The notes under the pieces: generated by a model
Told to the model about the DNA's origin: nothing
Database searches by the model: none
What the model saw: the letters and a program-made list of their open reading frames with translations, nothing else
Assembly: GCF_016306625.1 (NCBI RefSeq)
Contig: NZ_JACOII010000039.1
Coordinates: forward strand, 52,673-116,672
Source: Xenorhabdus lircayensis
GTDB lineage: Bacteria > Pseudomonadota > Gammaproteobacteria > Enterobacterales > Enterobacteriaceae
Length of the DNA stretch: 64,000 nucleotides
Reading direction: 5' to 3'
Translations under genes and position numbers: made by a program
Part shown: piece by piece, positions 22,763-34,369 of the stretch
Position numbering within the stretch: position 1 is the stretch's first letter
How the letters are laid out: every line of letters starts with the position of its first letter

Positions 22763-24901
22763 TTGCTGAATCCGATAGTTCGTAAATTCCAGTATGGTCA
22801 GCACACCGTGACCATCGAAACCGGCATGATGGCTCGTCAGGCGACAGCCGCTGTCATGGTAAATATGGATGACACTGCGGTATTTGTTACCGTTGTGGGT
22901 CAGAAAAAAATGAAAGCAGGGCAGGATTTCTTCCCCCTGACCGTTAACTATCAGGAGCGTACTTACGCTGCTGGCCGTATTCCGGGAAGTTTCTTCCGTC
23001 GTGAAGGCCGTCCGGGAGAAGGTGAAACCCTCGTTGCCCGTCTGATTGACCGTCCTCTGCGCCCTCTGTTCCCAGAAGGTTTCCTGAACGAAGTTCAAAT
23101 TATCGCGACAGTAGTTTCTGTTAACCCACAGGTGAACCCTGATATCGTTGCCATGATCGGTGCATCTGCTTCACTGGCACTGTCTGGCATTCCATTTAAT
23201 GGCCCAATTGGCGCTGCACGCGTGGGTTATATAAACGATCAGTACGTACTGAACCCAACCAGCGATGAACTGAAGAACAGCCGTCTGGATCTGGTGGTTG
23301 CGGGTACAGAAGGTGCGGTATTGATGGTAGAATCCGAAGCGGAGCTGCTGACAGAAGAGCAAATGCTGGGTGCTGTTGTATTTGGTCACGACCAGCAGCA
23401 GATTGTCATTGAGAACATCAATGCACTGGTCGCTGAAGCAGGTAAAGAAAAATGGGATTGGGCACCTGAGCCTATCAACCAGCCACTGCATGACCGTGTT
23501 GCTGTACTGGCAGAAAGCCGTCTGGGTGACGCTTACCGCATTACTGAGAAGCAAGAACGTTACGCTCAGGTTAATATCATCAAAGAAGAAGTTTCTGCGA
23601 TTATTTTGGCAGAATCTGCGGAAAAAGGCGTTGAACTGGAAGAGAGCGAAGTTCTTGACGTACTGGCTGTTCTAGAGAAAAACGTTGTTCGTGGCCGTGT
23701 TCTGCGTGGCGAGCCTCGTATTGATGGCCGTGAAAAAGACATGGTTCGTGCTCTGGACGTTCGCACTGGCGTACTGCCACGTACTCACGGTTCATCTCTG
23801 TTCACCCGTGGTGAAACTCAGGCACTGGTTGCTGCAACACTGGGTACAGAGCGTGATGCCCAAATTATTGATGAACTGATGGGTGAGCGTACAGACCGCT
23901 TCCTGTTCCACTATAACTTCCCTCCATACTCTGTCGGTGAAACTGGCATGGTCGGTTCACCAAAACGTCGTGAAATCGGTCACGGTCGTCTGGCAAAACG
24001 TGGTGTATTGGCCGTGATGCCAAGTGCCAGCGAATTCCCATATACCGTCCGCGTAGTGTCTGAAATCACTGAATCCAACGGTTCCTCTTCTATGGCTTCT
24101 GTCTGTGGTGCTTCACTGGCACTGATGGATGCGGGTGTGCCAATTAAGGCAGCCGTTGCAGGTATCGCTATGGGTCTGGTGAAAGAAGGGAATAACTTTG
24201 TTGTTCTGTCTGACATTCTGGGTGACGAAGATCATCTGGGCGACATGGACTTTAAAGTTGCGGGTAGCCGTGATGGTGTCAGCGCATTGCAGATGGACAT
24301 CAAAATTGAAGGCATTACCCGTGAAATCATGCAGATTGCTCTGAATCAAGCTAAAGGTGCTCGTCTGCACATTCTGGGTGTGATGGAGCAGGCAATCCAG
24401 AGCCCACGTAACGATATCTCTGAATTTGCACCACGCATTCACACCATCAAGATTAATCCAGACAAGATCAAAGATGTGATTGGTAAAGGTGGTTCTGTTA
24501 TCCGTGCATTGACAGAAGAAACTGGCACCACCATTGAAATTGAAGATGATGGTACTGTGAAGATTGCGGCAACTGACAGTGACAAAGCGCGTCACGCTAT
24601 CAGCCGTATCGAAGAAATCACTGCCGAAGTTGAAGTGGGTCGCATCTATAACGGTAAAGTGACCCGTATTGTTGACTTTGGTGCATTTGTTGCCATCGGC
24701 GGCGGCAAAGAAGGTCTGGTACACATTTCTCAGATCGCGGACAAACGTGTTGAGAAAGTCACTGATTATCTGCAATTGGGCCAGGAAGTACCCGTTAAAG
24801 TACTGGAAATCGATCGTCAGGGTCGTATCCGCCTGAGCATGAAAGAAGCATTGATGACTACCGAAGAAGCATCACAGTCACCAGAACCAACAGTAGAATA
24901 A
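22763..24901 (+). CDS. pnp: Polyribonucleotide nucleotidyltransferase (PNPase)
   Basis: 712 residues (711 in E. coli), starting at a TTG as in E. coli ([20 protein letters not shown]), with AAAGG nine bases upstream. Two RNase PH domains flank an all-helical segment. KH ([18 protein letters not shown]) and S1 ([15 protein letters not shown]) domains close the protein. It is a phosphorolytic 3'-5' exonuclease and degradosome component. Confidence 0.98.
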   Translation: MLNPIVRKFQYGQHTVTIETGMMARQATAAVMVNMDDTAVFVTVVGQKKMKAGQDFFPLTVNYQERTYAAGRIPGSFFRREGRPGEGETLVARLIDRPLRPLFPEGFLNEVQIIATVVSVNPQVNPDIVAMIGASASLALSGIPFNGPIGAARVGYINDQYVLNPTSDELKNSRLDLVVAGTEGAVLMVESEAELLTEEQMLGAVVFGHDQQQIVIENINALVAEAGKEKWDWAPEPINQPLHDRVAVLAESRLGDAYRITEKQERYAQVNIIKEEVSAIILAESAEKGVELEESEVLDVLAVLEKNVVRGRVLRGEPRIDGREKDMVRALDVRTGVLPRTHGSSLFTRGETQALVAATLGTERDAQIIDELMGERTDRFLFHYNFPPYSVGETGMVGSPKRREIGHGRLAKRGVLAVMPSASEFPYTVRVVSEITESNGSSSMASVCGASLALMDAGVPIKAAVAGIAMGLVKEGNNFVVLSDILGDEDHLGDMDFKVAGSRDGVSALQMDIKIEGITREIMQIALNQAKGARLHILGVMEQAIQSPRNDISEFAPRIHTIKINPDKIKDVIGKGGSVIRALTEETGTTIEIEDDGTVKIAATDSDKARHAISRIEEITAEVEVGRIYNGKVTRIVDFGAFVAIGGGKEGLVHISQIADKRVEKVTDYLQLGQEVPVKVLEIDRQGRIRLSMKEALMTTEEASQSPEPTVE

Positions 24902-24916
24902 ATTTGACGTAAAGAG

Positions 24917-24944
24917 CGGCGTCCTGTAAAAAGGGCGCCGTTTA
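24917..24944 (+). terminator. Hairpin after pnp
   Basis: CGGCGTCCT / AGGGCGCCG stem followed by a short T stretch. A probable pnp terminator. Confidence 0.65.
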
Positions 24945-25083
24945 TACTCAATAGATTTCGAGTTACAGCTTGGCGGTAGCTTGAAAGATGAGAGTAAGTT
25001 AATTTTGGGCAAGATGCCTGAAATATACAATGTGGGTGGAGTAACAGGGCATTCTGATTAATGTCTGACTTCGGGAGTGGGAA

Positions 25084-25974
25084 ATGAATTCTTTTCTGCG
25101 CTGGTGTTATGTTGCGGTTATTTTTCTCCTTGTGGGATGTGGCAGCACTAGCACTGGGTGGCGTAAAAATGAAATTATTGCTATTCCATTACAACCGACA
25201 TTGCAACAAGAGGTTATTCTGGCACGCATGGAGCAAATACTTGCGAGTCGGTCACTTACGGAAGATGAGTATGCACAGCTTTTATATGAACGAGGTGTGC
25301 TGTATGATAGCCTAGGGTTGAGGGCATTGGCACAGAATGATTTTTCAGTGGCTTTGTCTATCCGTCCTGATATTCCTGAGATTTTTAATTATCTAGGAAT
25401 TTATTTTACGCAGGCAGGCAATTTTGATTCTGCCTATGAAGCGTTTGATTCTGTTTTAGAGCTTGATCCAACTTACAATTACGCGCGAATGAATCGCGGC
25501 ATCGCACTGTATTACGGTGGCCGCTATCGATTGGCGCAGGATGATCTGCAGGCGTTTTATCAAGACGATCCAAATGATCCCTTCCGTTCGTTGTGGTTGT
25601 ACCTTGTGGAAGAGAAAGTCGACCCGAAGGTTGCAATGACGAATTTGTCGCACCATTTTGACAAAGCGAACCGGGGGCTATGGGGCTGGAATATCGTTGA
25701 ATTCTATTTGGGCAAAATCAGTGAGAAGATACTGATGGAGCGTTTACAACAGACTTCAACGGATAACACTTCGCTCGCTGAGCATCTCAGTGAAACTGAC
25801 TTCTATTTAGGTAAACATTACCTAAGTCTGGGGGATGAGGATAGCGCAGTTGCGTTATTCAAGCTGACGGTAGCTAACAATGTTCATAACTTTGTTGAGC
25901 ACCGCTACGCATTGTTGGAATTGGCGCTACTAGGCCAAAGACAAGATGATTTATCGGAATCGAACCAACAATAG
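25084..25974 (+). CDS. nlpI: Lipoprotein NlpI (TPR adaptor)
   Basis: 296 residues (294 in E. coli). The signal peptide ends in lipobox LVGC with Cys19. TPR helices run from about 60 to 170 ([40 protein letters not shown]). The outer-membrane lipoprotein delivers MepS to the Prc protease and scaffolds peptidoglycan enzymes. It lies between pnp and deaD as in E. coli. Confidence 0.97.
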   Translation: MNSFLRWCYVAVIFLLVGCGSTSTGWRKNEIIAIPLQPTLQQEVILARMEQILASRSLTEDEYAQLLYERGVLYDSLGLRALAQNDFSVALSIRPDIPEIFNYLGIYFTQAGNFDSAYEAFDSVLELDPTYNYARMNRGIALYYGGRYRLAQDDLQAFYQDDPNDPFRSLWLYLVEEKVDPKVAMTNLSHHFDKANRGLWGWNIVEFYLGKISEKILMERLQQTSTDNTSLAEHLSETDFYLGKHYLSLGDEDSAVALFKLTVANNVHNFVEHRYALLELALLGQRQDDLSESNQQ

Positions 25975-26073
25975 CTGACGAACATTTTTATAAAGATTTT
26001 TAAGTCCACATCTTGATAGGTGGGGGCTTGTTTGTTCGTTTAATAACATAATTTGAGCCAGTTCACATTTTAA

Positions 26074-26154
26074 ATGAAAATGACAGAAATTCTTTTCACT
26101 GTGTTATGTAGACTGGCCGCCACGATTAATAAGGCACCATTACATGACCACTGA
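26074..26154 (+). CDS. yrbN: YrbN-like 26-residue leader peptide overlapping deaD
   Basis: The small frame [20 protein letters not shown]... ends with TGA at 26152-26154, 11 bases into deaD. It keeps the start MKMTE and LCRLAA-IN-A of E. coli YrbN, at the same place and with the same length. The overlap suggests coupling of its translation to that of DeaD. The gene is very short but the position and sequence match together are convincing. Confidence 0.8.
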   Translation: MKMTEILFTVLCRLAATINKAPLHDH

Positions 26155-28147
26155 GACTGAACTCTCTTTTGCTGATTTAGGTTTATCAGCACCTATTCTT
26201 GCTGCACTGGGAGACTTGGGCTACGAGAAGCCTTCTCCTATTCAACAACAATGTATTCCTCACCTGCTGAACGGTCGTGATGTGCTGGGCATGGCACAGA
26301 CTGGTAGTGGTAAAACTGCGGCATTTAGCCTGCCTTTACTGCATAACATTGATGCTGAACTTAAAGCTCCACAGATCCTTGTGTTAGCGCCAACCCGTGA
26401 ACTGGCGGTGCAGGTTGCTGAAGCATGTTCAGATTTCTCCAAGCATATGCGCAATGTGAATGTTGTTGCGCTTTACGGTGGACAGCGTTATGACGTCCAA
26501 TTACGTGCTCTGCGTCAGGGGCCACAAGTTGTAGTGGGTACGCCAGGCCGTCTGCTGGATCACCTGAAACGTGGAACACTGGATCTGTCCAACCTGAAAG
26601 GTTTGGTACTGGATGAAGCCGACGAAATGTTGCGTATGGGCTTTATCGAAGATGTTGAAAACATCATGAGCCAGATCCCTGCTGAACATCAGACAGCGCT
26701 ATTCTCAGCGACCATGCCTGAAGCGATTCGCCGTATTACTCGTCGTTTCATGAATGACCCACAGGAAGTTCGCATTCAGAGCAGCGTTACAAACCGTCCT
26801 GACATCAGCCAAAGCTACTGGTCTGTTTACGGCGCGCGCAAAAATGAAGCGCTGGTACGTTTCCTTGAAGCAGAAGATTTTGATGCTGCGATTATTTTCG
26901 TGCGTACCAAAAATGCAACACTGGAAGTGGCAGAGGCTCTGGAGCGTAGCGGTTATAACTCTGCGGCACTGAATGGTGACATGAATCAGTCTCTGCGTGA
27001 GCAGACACTTGAGCGTTTGAAAGATGGTCGTTTGGACATTTTGATTGCGACCGATGTTGCCGCTCGTGGTCTGGATGTTGAGCGCATTAGTTTGGTAGTT
27101 AACTACGACATCCCAATGGATGCAGAGTCCTATGTACACCGTATTGGCCGTACTGGTCGTGCGGGTCGTGCGGGTCGTGCCCTGCTGTTTGTTGAAAACC
27201 GCGAACGTCGTCTGTTGCGTAACATTGAACGCACTATGAAACTGACGATCCCAGAAGTTGAACTGCCAAATGCAGAACTTCTGAGCCAGCGTCGTCTGGA
27301 GAAATTCGCGACTAATGTTCAGCAACAACTGGAAAGCAGCGATCTGGATCAATATCGTGCACTGTTGGCTAAGCTGGGTACTGGTGAAGAGCTGGATATG
27401 GAAACACTGGCTGCAGCCCTGCTGAAAATGGCACAAGGTGAGCGCCCGCTAATTCTGCCAGCAGACCCAGTTCGCCGTCCTCGCCGTGAATTCAACGATC
27501 GTGATGACCGTCGTCGTAATACTAGTGGTTTTGGCGATCGTGAAAGAAGCGATAGAGGCGATAGAGGCGAAAGAAGCGACAGAGGTAACAGAAGCGACAG
27601 GGGTGACAAAGGTGACAGCCCTCGCCGTGAACGTCGTGACGTGGGTGATATGGAACTGTATCGCATTGACGTGGGTCGTGATGATGGTGTTGAAGTTCGT
27701 CACATTGTTGGTGCGATTGCTAACGAAGGTGATATTAGCAGCCGTTATATCGGTAATATCAAGCTGTTCGCGACTCACTCTACGATTGAACTGCCAAAAG
27801 GGATGCCAGGAGAATTACTGTCTCACTTTACCCGTACCCGTATTCTGAACAAGCCACTGAACATGCAGTTGATGGGTGATGCACAACCATTCGAACGCCG
27901 TGAGCGTCGTGGTGGCGGCCGTAATGGTAACGGCGGTAGCGCTGGCAATGGCGGTAGTGCTAATGCTAATGGTAGCAATGGCCCACGTCGTGACCGTGAT
28001 AGTTTGAGTAATGGTAATAACGGTGGTCGTCGTTTTAACAATGAACGTCGTGGTGGTGGTGGTGAGCGTGGCTCTTTCCGCGGTCGCAGCAACGATGATT
28101 CCAATGGTGGTGCACCACGTCGCCGTCAAAGCACTGGTAACGCATAA
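26144..28147 (+). CDS. deaD: DEAD-box RNA helicase DeaD/CsdA
   Basis: 667 residues (629 in E. coli). Q motif near residue 25, AQTGSGKT near 49, LDEADEML near 156, SAT near 188 and HRIGRTGR in domain 2 are present. The C-terminal RNA-binding domain is surrounded by low-complexity Arg/Asp/Gly repeats ([15 protein letters not shown]) and an Asn/Gly-rich tail, longer than in E. coli. It acts in cold-shock ribosome assembly and the cold degradosome. Confidence 0.98.
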   Translation: MTTETELSFADLGLSAPILAALGDLGYEKPSPIQQQCIPHLLNGRDVLGMAQTGSGKTAAFSLPLLHNIDAELKAPQILVLAPTRELAVQVAEACSDFSKHMRNVNVVALYGGQRYDVQLRALRQGPQVVVGTPGRLLDHLKRGTLDLSNLKGLVLDEADEMLRMGFIEDVENIMSQIPAEHQTALFSATMPEAIRRITRRFMNDPQEVRIQSSVTNRPDISQSYWSVYGARKNEALVRFLEAEDFDAAIIFVRTKNATLEVAEALERSGYNSAALNGDMNQSLREQTLERLKDGRLDILIATDVAARGLDVERISLVVNYDIPMDAESYVHRIGRTGRAGRAGRALLFVENRERRLLRNIERTMKLTIPEVELPNAELLSQRRLEKFATNVQQQLESSDLDQYRALLAKLGTGEELDMETLAAALLKMAQGERPLILPADPVRRPRREFNDRDDRRRNTSGFGDRERSDRGDRGERSDRGNRSDRGDKGDSPRRERRDVGDMELYRIDVGRDDGVEVRHIVGAIANEGDISSRYIGNIKLFATHSTIELPKGMPGELLSHFTRTRILNKPLNMQLMGDAQPFERRERRGGGRNGNGGSAGNGGSANANGSNGPRRDRDSLSNGNNGGRRFNNERRGGGGERGSFRGRSNDDSNGGAPRRRQSTGNA

Positions 28148-28225
28148 GCATACATCAACGTTTCATTGACTTGTTTCGTTGGCTTAACCGTTGCATTGAA
28201 AATATCGCAATGATGCATTGAAAAT

Positions 28226-28259
28226 AAAGCCCTTTCTCTTAACGGAGAAAGGGCTTTTA
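28226..28259. terminator. Terminator of deaD
   Basis: AAAGCCCTTTCTC / GAGAAAGGGCTTTT stem, 13 bp, with a T tail on the + strand and A/T flanks allowing bidirectional use with the convergent gene that ends at 28293. Confidence 0.9.
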
Positions 28260-28292
28260 CTATTGTGTCACATGAGATTTTTGCATTTGAAC

Positions 28293-28697
28293 TCAGGCTG
28301 GTTGTTTAGGGATACATTTACTCAATTCGGCCTTGACCTCAACATCTGAAAGTAAGTACTCACCTTGATGAATAATAACTTTCTTTAACTTGTCGTTGAA
28401 ACCAATGTGGGTTACTTCCTGCAAAATCCGCTCTTCTACGGAGCATAGACCGCCTTCGGTTTGAGCCAATGGATGGACAAGCACACGGTGTTTGCACTCA
28501 AAAAGCTGCTTAATTCCTTTCAGAAAGCCATGCTGATTGAGCAGAGTATTTAACTGAAGTTTTGCGTTATAAAAGTCACCGACCAGCAAACGTGAGGTAC
28601 TGAAATTACCTTCAATCTCCAATTCTTTCTGATTATTAAGGTTCTTCAGGATCATTCGGTTCGTTTTAATTTTGAGATAAAAATCCGTCAAGGGCAT
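28293..28697 (-). CDS. Conserved hypothetical protein downstream of btsSR
   Basis: 134 residues, no signal peptide or membrane segment. The C-terminal half, VHPLAQTEGGLCSVEERILQ followed by KKVIIHQG, recalls the short MreB/actin-fold-like proteins sometimes annotated as rod-shape related, but I cannot support that firmly. It lies 52 bp after btsR on the same strand and may be cotranscribed. Its function is not recognised. Confidence 0.6.
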   Translation of the reverse strand: MPLTDFYLKIKTNRMILKNLNNQKELEIEGNFSTSRLLVGDFYNAKLQLNTLLNQHGFLKGIKQLFECKHRVLVHPLAQTEGGLCSVEERILQEVTHIGFNDKLKKVIIHQGEYLLSDVEVKAELSKCIPKQPA

Positions 28698-28749
28698 TTC
28701 CTTTGTTTATTTTTCCTGTAGGGTCAGGAAATTATGCCCTAAGCAGCGA

Positions 28750-29469
28750 TTAATTTAACCCCAGTTCTTCTTTAAGGGGTTTCAAATAACGACGGCTTAC
28801 TGGAATACGGTCATCATTGCTCAGAACCAGCTCCGCCTGCCCACTTTCCCCAAAAACAATTTCCCGCAAGTGGGACATATTGACTAGATACTGACGATGA
28901 CAGCGGGTCAGTGAAGTACGGGTTTCCAGCGTGCGCAGGGTCAACTCGGTAAAACCTTCCTGCCTATTGGCGCTCATAACATACACACCACTCAGCCGAG
29001 AAGTGACGTACAGAACATCATCCAGCGGCATCAGCCATATCCGGCTATGTCCTGTACAGGGAATATATTTCAGTTGCTCATCTTCACGTTGTAGATCCGC
29101 TATATTTTGCTTTTGATAGCCAGAACGCAGCCGTTGCAACGTTTTACTCAGACGCTCTTTTTCCAGTGGCTTCATTAAATAATCGAACGCATGTTCTTCG
29201 AAGGCTTGCACCGCATATTCATCAAACGCAGTCAGAAAAACGATATAAGGGCGATGCTCAGGATCGAGCATTCCGACCATTTCCAGCCCGGTAATGCGGG
29301 GCATTTGAATATCGAGGAAAACAACATCTGGTTTCAGGCGATGGATGGCACCAATCGCTTCCACCGCGTTGGTACATTCACCGATGATTTGAATATCCGT
29401 TTCCTCCTCAAGCAGGCAACGTAGATTCTCACGAGCCAGTGGCTCATCATCAACAATCAATACATTCAT
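28750..29469 (-). CDS. btsR: LytTR response regulator BtsR (YehT)
   Basis: 239 residues. The receiver domain has the phospho-acceptor Asp53 in [10 protein letters not shown] and the DDE acid pocket near the start. A LytTR DNA-binding domain follows (about 135-238, [31 protein letters not shown]). In E. coli BtsR activates the pyruvate transporter gene btsT; no btsT is in this window. It starts 2 bp after the btsS stop. Confidence 0.95.
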   Translation of the reverse strand: MNVLIVDDEPLARENLRCLLEEETDIQIIGECTNAVEAIGAIHRLKPDVVFLDIQMPRITGLEMVGMLDPEHRPYIVFLTAFDEYAVQAFEEHAFDYLMKPLEKERLSKTLQRLRSGYQKQNIADLQREDEQLKYIPCTGHSRIWLMPLDDVLYVTSRLSGVYVMSANRQEGFTELTLRTLETRTSLTRCHRQYLVNMSHLREIVFGESGQAELVLSNDDRIPVSRRYLKPLKEELGLN

Positions 29470-29471
29470 AT

Positions 29472-31169
29472 TTACGCCGCTTTTTTAGCCTTTTTTTCCA
29501 ATGGTAAACATAAAATGACACGGGTAAATTCCTCTGGTTGGCAATCAACTCTTACACCATACTGTTTACCATAACGAAGCTGTAGGCGTTTATCTACTAG
29601 ACTCATCCCAAGTCCATCCCCCCTTTTTTTGGGGCAATAAAGACCTGCATTATCTTCAATTTCTACCAATAGCAAATTGGCTTCCTGATGGGCTCTTATC
29701 GTAATTCTTCCTGTATCAAGTAACTGTGACGTGCCATGTTTAATGGCATTTTCAACCATCGGTTGTAGGGAGAACGCAGGCAATTTTGCATTGTGCAGAG
29801 ATTCTGGTATCTCTATGGCAATCTGAAGGCGTTCACGGAAGCGAGCTTTCTCAATTTGTAAGTAAGCATTCACATGCTCTATCTCATTCTCCAGCGTGGC
29901 AATTTCTTCAGGTCGCTTCAAATTCTTACGGAAGAATGTCGAGAGATACTGTACAAGCTGGCCTGCCTGCTGGCTATCCCGACGGATCACCGCTTGTAAT
30001 GTATTTAGGGCATTAAATAAAAAGTGAGGATTCACTTGCGCGTGAAGCAGCTTCACTTCTGATTGCAGCAAAGATTGCTTATTCCGTTCATACTGTCCGG
30101 CAAGAATTTGGGCAGAGAGCAGGCTGGCAATTCCCTCACCTAATGTACGATTGATAGAACTGAATAAACGATTTTTGGCTTCGTAAAGTTTGATAGTGCC
30201 GATTACTTGCTGATTTTCTCCTCGTAAAGGGATCACGAGAGCAGAGCCAAGTTTACAAATTGGGCTAAGGGAACAACAATAGGGCGTTTCATTACCATCG
30301 GCATATACCACTTCATTATTTTCAATCGCGCGATACGACTGTTCTGAGGCTATGGGCGTCCCGGGCAAGTGATGATCAGAGCCGATACCAATAAACGCCA
30401 GTAATTTCTCTCTGTCAGTGATCGCGACGGCCCCGATTTCCAATTCCTGATAGATAACTTTTGCCACACGCATGCTGTTGTCTTCATTGAATCCTTTGCG
30501 CAGGATCCCTTCTGTACAGACAGCAATTTTTAAGGCTTGGGCAGAAAAGGCGCTGGTGTATTTTTCGAAAATGGCGCGTCTGTCCAATAAGATGCGGATA
30601 AACATGGCTGCGCCAATGCTATTGGCGACGATCATGGGAGCGGCGATATCTTTTACTAGATTCAGTGCTTCACTGAAAGGATTTGCAAGCAACAGGATAA
30701 TGCCCATTTGGGTGCATTCAGCAAAGAGAGTAACAATGGCAGCCGTCCATGGATTCAGCAATTTATTAATCTGCCCTCGTTTCATCAGGTAAATATGTAC
30801 AAGGCCACCTAATACGCCTTCTACAATGGTGGATACCATACAACTGAACGCAGTCATTCCTCCGAGGGAATAACGATGTAGTCCTCCCGTGAATCCCACC
30901 ATCGCCCCTACCGTTGGCCCACCGAGAAAACCACCTAATACGGCACCAATCGCGCGAGTATTGGCAATCGAATCATTAACATTTAGCCCAAAGTACGTTC
31001 CCATAATGCAAAAGATGGAAAAAACCACGTAACACATCAGCTTATGTGGTAGGCGAACAGTAACTTGCAATAAGGGAATAAACAGAGGGGTTTTACTCAG
31101 CAACCAAGCAATCACCAGATAGACACACATCTGCTGAAGTAGTAACAAAACGAGGTTAAATTCGTACAT
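29472..31169 (-). CDS. btsS: Sensor histidine kinase BtsS (YehU)
   Basis: 565 residues (561 in E. coli). The N-terminal 5TMR-LYT membrane domain occupies about 1-195. A GAF-like segment (to about 350) follows, then the LytS-type His-kinase box [17 protein letters not shown] and a HATPase with N box NAIKHG and DNAGLY. In E. coli it senses external pyruvate. It forms an operon with btsR. Confidence 0.95.
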   Translation of the reverse strand: MYEFNLVLLLLQQMCVYLVIAWLLSKTPLFIPLLQVTVRLPHKLMCYVVFSIFCIMGTYFGLNVNDSIANTRAIGAVLGGFLGGPTVGAMVGFTGGLHRYSLGGMTAFSCMVSTIVEGVLGGLVHIYLMKRGQINKLLNPWTAAIVTLFAECTQMGIILLLANPFSEALNLVKDIAAPMIVANSIGAAMFIRILLDRRAIFEKYTSAFSAQALKIAVCTEGILRKGFNEDNSMRVAKVIYQELEIGAVAITDREKLLAFIGIGSDHHLPGTPIASEQSYRAIENNEVVYADGNETPYCCSLSPICKLGSALVIPLRGENQQVIGTIKLYEAKNRLFSSINRTLGEGIASLLSAQILAGQYERNKQSLLQSEVKLLHAQVNPHFLFNALNTLQAVIRRDSQQAGQLVQYLSTFFRKNLKRPEEIATLENEIEHVNAYLQIEKARFRERLQIAIEIPESLHNAKLPAFSLQPMVENAIKHGTSQLLDTGRITIRAHQEANLLLVEIEDNAGLYCPKKRGDGLGMSLVDKRLQLRYGKQYGVRVDCQPEEFTRVILCLPLEKKAKKAA

Positions 31170-31288
31170 ATTTTTTCACTGCGTGATTAATGACGATAAA
31201 TAAATTTAAGGCCCCATTATCAAAGGTTGAATTTAATGCCGTCAATAGGGCGTTGGCAGGATAACGTATTTATAGGAACGGGGAAGAA

Positions 31289-31312
31289 TTATCCGCCCCA
31301 AGGGGCGGATAA
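31289..31312. terminator. Perfect palindrome between btsS and the inverse autotransporter
   Basis: TTATCCGCCCC and its complement are separated by two bases. It is 64 bp past the autotransporter stop and 120 bp before the btsS start, on the strand of both genes. It may be the autotransporter terminator, although no T-run follows, or an operator for btsS. Confidence 0.5.
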
Positions 31313-31375
31313 GAAAGGAAAAATTGAGAGAAAGTAATAGAAAGTAAATGGTGTTATTACTTATAACAAACGGTG

Positions 31376-34369
31376 TTATTGCTTACAGATGACGTAATCG
31401 TTGACTTTCTCACTGATAACATGTTCGAATCCTTCGTCTATGTTCACGGCATAATGTGCGTTTCTTCCTCGTTGATCTGTCCCTGGCGTCGCAGAACGAT
31501 AGGAGCGATGTTGTGGCCAGCCGTACAGGTCATGCATTGTATTGTTTATGTGGGCTGTGTACAGGCTCATCAAGTCGTCTTTTGTCGGCAATGTGCCATG
31601 TATTCTCTTACAATACCATTCGGCTCCCTTATAGACGCGACGCGGCCATAGTTCACCATTTTCAAGAAATTTGTCCACTCTTTTCATATCAAGAGATTGT
31701 AGCTCTATTAGTAATCGAGGTCGGCTAAAGACAGCTCCATTTGCTCCCACTGCGGTTTCAGCCATATGTCCCCAAAAATTGGCCCCGGCGACGTCTGGGC
31801 TGGTTGCGACAGTAAAGATGACATCTTGAGTTTGTGGAGCAGCAGTACCGTCCACTGAGACAGACAGCGTAGTCTTCACACCCAGTCCGTTCGGATCGGT
31901 CACGGTAATAGACAGCATACCTTGATCATCGGTGAAGTCTTGATACACGCCTGATGCGCCATTGAGCAATACCGTAGTTTTCTGAGCGTCATTATGACGA
32001 TTCACTGTCTTAATGGCTTTTACTCTGACGGCTACATTTCGGACCAATTGTCCATGGTTTAGCGTTTTGATTTTCAGTGTGATCGGTTCGTCTTTTTTAA
32101 CCTTATCAGCACTCACCGTGATCGTCATATTATCGGCAAGCCCTCTGACCGTACCACCTTTTCCACCATCATGAGTCTCGTTTCCTTGTTCGGCACTCAT
32201 GCTGGTATCAACGATCCGGGTATTTCCGATAAGGCCAAGCGCGTTTTGTGCTTGCACAGCAATCTCTTTCACTGTACCCGCATCTGCCTGTGTCAAAGTA
32301 TATTCAGGGATCTGGCCTGAATCGATGATCGTATGGCCTTTGGTCATGTCAATATTGCCCTTATTGCCCCACACATAGCGCGATTTATCCGTTGTATCGC
32401 CGTGATTGGCGTTAAAGGTATAGGTGGCACCCAATTTCTGCCCCATTTCCAACTTGCCGATGATGGTCAGATTCTTGATAAGCGGTGCCTCAGGATGTAC
32501 GAACATGATCTCAATGGGCTTGATGATAATTCCATCCACTTGCGGCGTAATCTTCAGTACCCCGATCTTTTCGCTGGCAGTGAGCAGGGATTCATAGACA
32601 CCGGATTGGGTTTCTTTCATCTTTTCGATCTTCGGGTCGTTGACTGCTCCGTTTAATCCACTGGTGACCAATTTGATATCTGAGGCAAGCCCGCGGATTG
32701 GTTTGTCATCCTTATTTTTCAGGGTCAATGTCAGGAGGGTAGTTGAGCGTCCATCAGCCAACAGCTCTTTATCTTTTGCAGTGAAAGTGGATTTACTGGC
32801 ATTGATTTCTGCGGGGAGTACCTGCACCTGCATTTCTACGTGTTTGGAAGCGTTGCCGTGCTCATCGTAAGCAACAGCTTCCACGGTATAGGTATTGTTG
32901 CCTTGAGATTGATATTTTGGCAGGGTCAGCAGATAGTGTGTACCACCTTGATGCCCAATTTTACCACCATTGGCAAACAGGCTCGCAGCTTCCCATTGGA
33001 TGTCTTTAAATCCATACTTGCTGCTGACACTGATATGGAGAGGTTTGGTATCACCGGCATGGCCGATAAGCAGGTTTTCCATTGCCAGAGAGATCACTTC
33101 ACGTTTTCGGTACTCCAGAACGATCTGATTATTTCGATCGACCAAATCATATCGGCTGCCTTGCAGAGTTCGTTTGGACGTGACGGCACCCGGGTCAATC
33201 TGTTTCGACCACGGCGTACCGATTTCATAATTCACTTCCATATTGAACTGAGTTTCTCCGCCACCGGACATATCTTGTCTGCGGTCAATACCGAAAGTCA
33301 GTAATGGGATCGGGGTATAATTAATTCCAGCAGTAAGGGCAGAAGGATTCTTCCCGCGGTGATCTTTATTTATTAACCCGACTTCATCACCGAAGTATTG
33401 TTCATACACTAACTTACAGCCAAGTTGTGGTAAGGCGGGTATATAACCTTGTACTCGCAGATCGAACCCATTGGCTGGGCGTTCATCATAATCGGTCAGA
33501 AGATGAGACTCTTTCCAGTTGCTTAAGCGGAAATAACCGTTTGCACTTAGTTTCAGGTAATTACGGGCGTATTCTGCACCAAGGCCAAACCGAGTATTAT
33601 CGCCGGTAAGATCATGGTCAAGGAAAGCATTGTAGCCCAGCATCCAGCCACCAAAAAAATGGCGTTGCCCTAATCCAATATTAACGGTGCTGCGTTTATC
33701 GATATGGCGTAGGCCGAACTGAGTAAAAGTCACTTGGCTGCTGGTATCATACAGAGGTAGCAGCATATCAAACTGACTGCCATTCAGGCGGCCATGACTA
33801 TCTATATTCGCTTGCACACGCGTTGTGCCGTAGCGACCCAGCCAATCTTGAATTTGCCGATTAGCTTCCCCCATCGCCAGATTGTTTAATTGGCTTTCTG
33901 CGTTATTCCCAATTCTGTCACTGGTGAGTAAATTACCCACTCGGGAGGCAACTTCAGCCAGACGAAGGGAGCTTTCATCTGTAGTGGATGCTTTGTCTAA
34001 TGAAGAATAGTTAAAAGGTAGCCATTTATTGTTCCGGGGTTTTGGGACATCAATTTCGCTACTGGCCCCCAGTGCTGTAAAAGGCTTGTCAAAAGTACGT
34101 AGTTGATTGATTTCTTTTAGTTCGGTAACTGTTAAACCATAACGTTTAGCGATGGTATTGACGGTTTCCCCTGACGTCAGGATATAAGGCTCTGTCAGTA
34201 TCGCCCATTTTTCATTTTGAAAAGTCGTATGTGTTTTGGCAGTAACAATAGTGGAAGTAAACGCGGCAGCAACCGGAAACACAAATTGAGTGATAATGTT
34301 CACCCAAGCTACACGTTTCAGCAAGTCTTGCTGATTCTGTAGCCACGGCTTATCGAATTTTTTGTTCAT
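31376..34369 (-). CDS. Inverse autotransporter (intimin/invasin-like adhesin) with Ig-like repeats
   Basis: 997 residues from the ATG at 34369 (MNKKFDKPWLQNQQ), with an unusually long N-terminal targeting segment (hydrophobic FVFPVAAAFTSTIV about 30-45). A LysM follows (about 62-92, ILTSGETVNTIAKRYGLT). The inverse-autotransporter beta-barrel runs about 150-420 (GLRHIDKRSTVNIGLGQRHF, GLGAEYARNYLKLSANGYF). Then come Big-1/Ig-like domains (YLVDRNNQIVLEYRK, STTLLTLTLKNKDDKPI, ITVTDPNGLG) and a C-terminal invasin-like lectin fold with paired cysteines (YCKRIHGTLPTKDDL, DYVICKQ). It is a surface adhesin with passenger exported C-terminally. The upstream ATG at 34429 lacks signal character. Confidence 0.92.
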   Translation of the reverse strand: MNKKFDKPWLQNQQDLLKRVAWVNIITQFVFPVAAAFTSTIVTAKTHTTFQNEKWAILTEPYILTSGETVNTIAKRYGLTVTELKEINQLRTFDKPFTALGASSEIDVPKPRNNKWLPFNYSSLDKASTTDESSLRLAEVASRVGNLLTSDRIGNNAESQLNNLAMGEANRQIQDWLGRYGTTRVQANIDSHGRLNGSQFDMLLPLYDTSSQVTFTQFGLRHIDKRSTVNIGLGQRHFFGGWMLGYNAFLDHDLTGDNTRFGLGAEYARNYLKLSANGYFRLSNWKESHLLTDYDERPANGFDLRVQGYIPALPQLGCKLVYEQYFGDEVGLINKDHRGKNPSALTAGINYTPIPLLTFGIDRRQDMSGGGETQFNMEVNYEIGTPWSKQIDPGAVTSKRTLQGSRYDLVDRNNQIVLEYRKREVISLAMENLLIGHAGDTKPLHISVSSKYGFKDIQWEAASLFANGGKIGHQGGTHYLLTLPKYQSQGNNTYTVEAVAYDEHGNASKHVEMQVQVLPAEINASKSTFTAKDKELLADGRSTTLLTLTLKNKDDKPIRGLASDIKLVTSGLNGAVNDPKIEKMKETQSGVYESLLTASEKIGVLKITPQVDGIIIKPIEIMFVHPEAPLIKNLTIIGKLEMGQKLGATYTFNANHGDTTDKSRYVWGNKGNIDMTKGHTIIDSGQIPEYTLTQADAGTVKEIAVQAQNALGLIGNTRIVDTSMSAEQGNETHDGGKGGTVRGLADNMTITVSADKVKKDEPITLKIKTLNHGQLVRNVAVRVKAIKTVNRHNDAQKTTVLLNGASGVYQDFTDDQGMLSITVTDPNGLGVKTTLSVSVDGTAAPQTQDVIFTVATSPDVAGANFWGHMAETAVGANGAVFSRPRLLIELQSLDMKRVDKFLENGELWPRRVYKGAEWYCKRIHGTLPTKDDLMSLYTAHINNTMHDLYGWPQHRSYRSATPGTDQRGRNAHYAVNIDEGFEHVISEKVNDYVICKQ

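Noticed and set aside
24113..24775. Long open frame antisense to pnp
   Set aside because: It lies wholly inside the conserved pnp coding sequence and has no recognisable domain or ribosome site.
26705..27436. Long open frame antisense to deaD
   Set aside because: It is a shadow of the strongly biased deaD codon use; composition (Thr/Gln/Cys-rich) is not protein-like and no motif is present.
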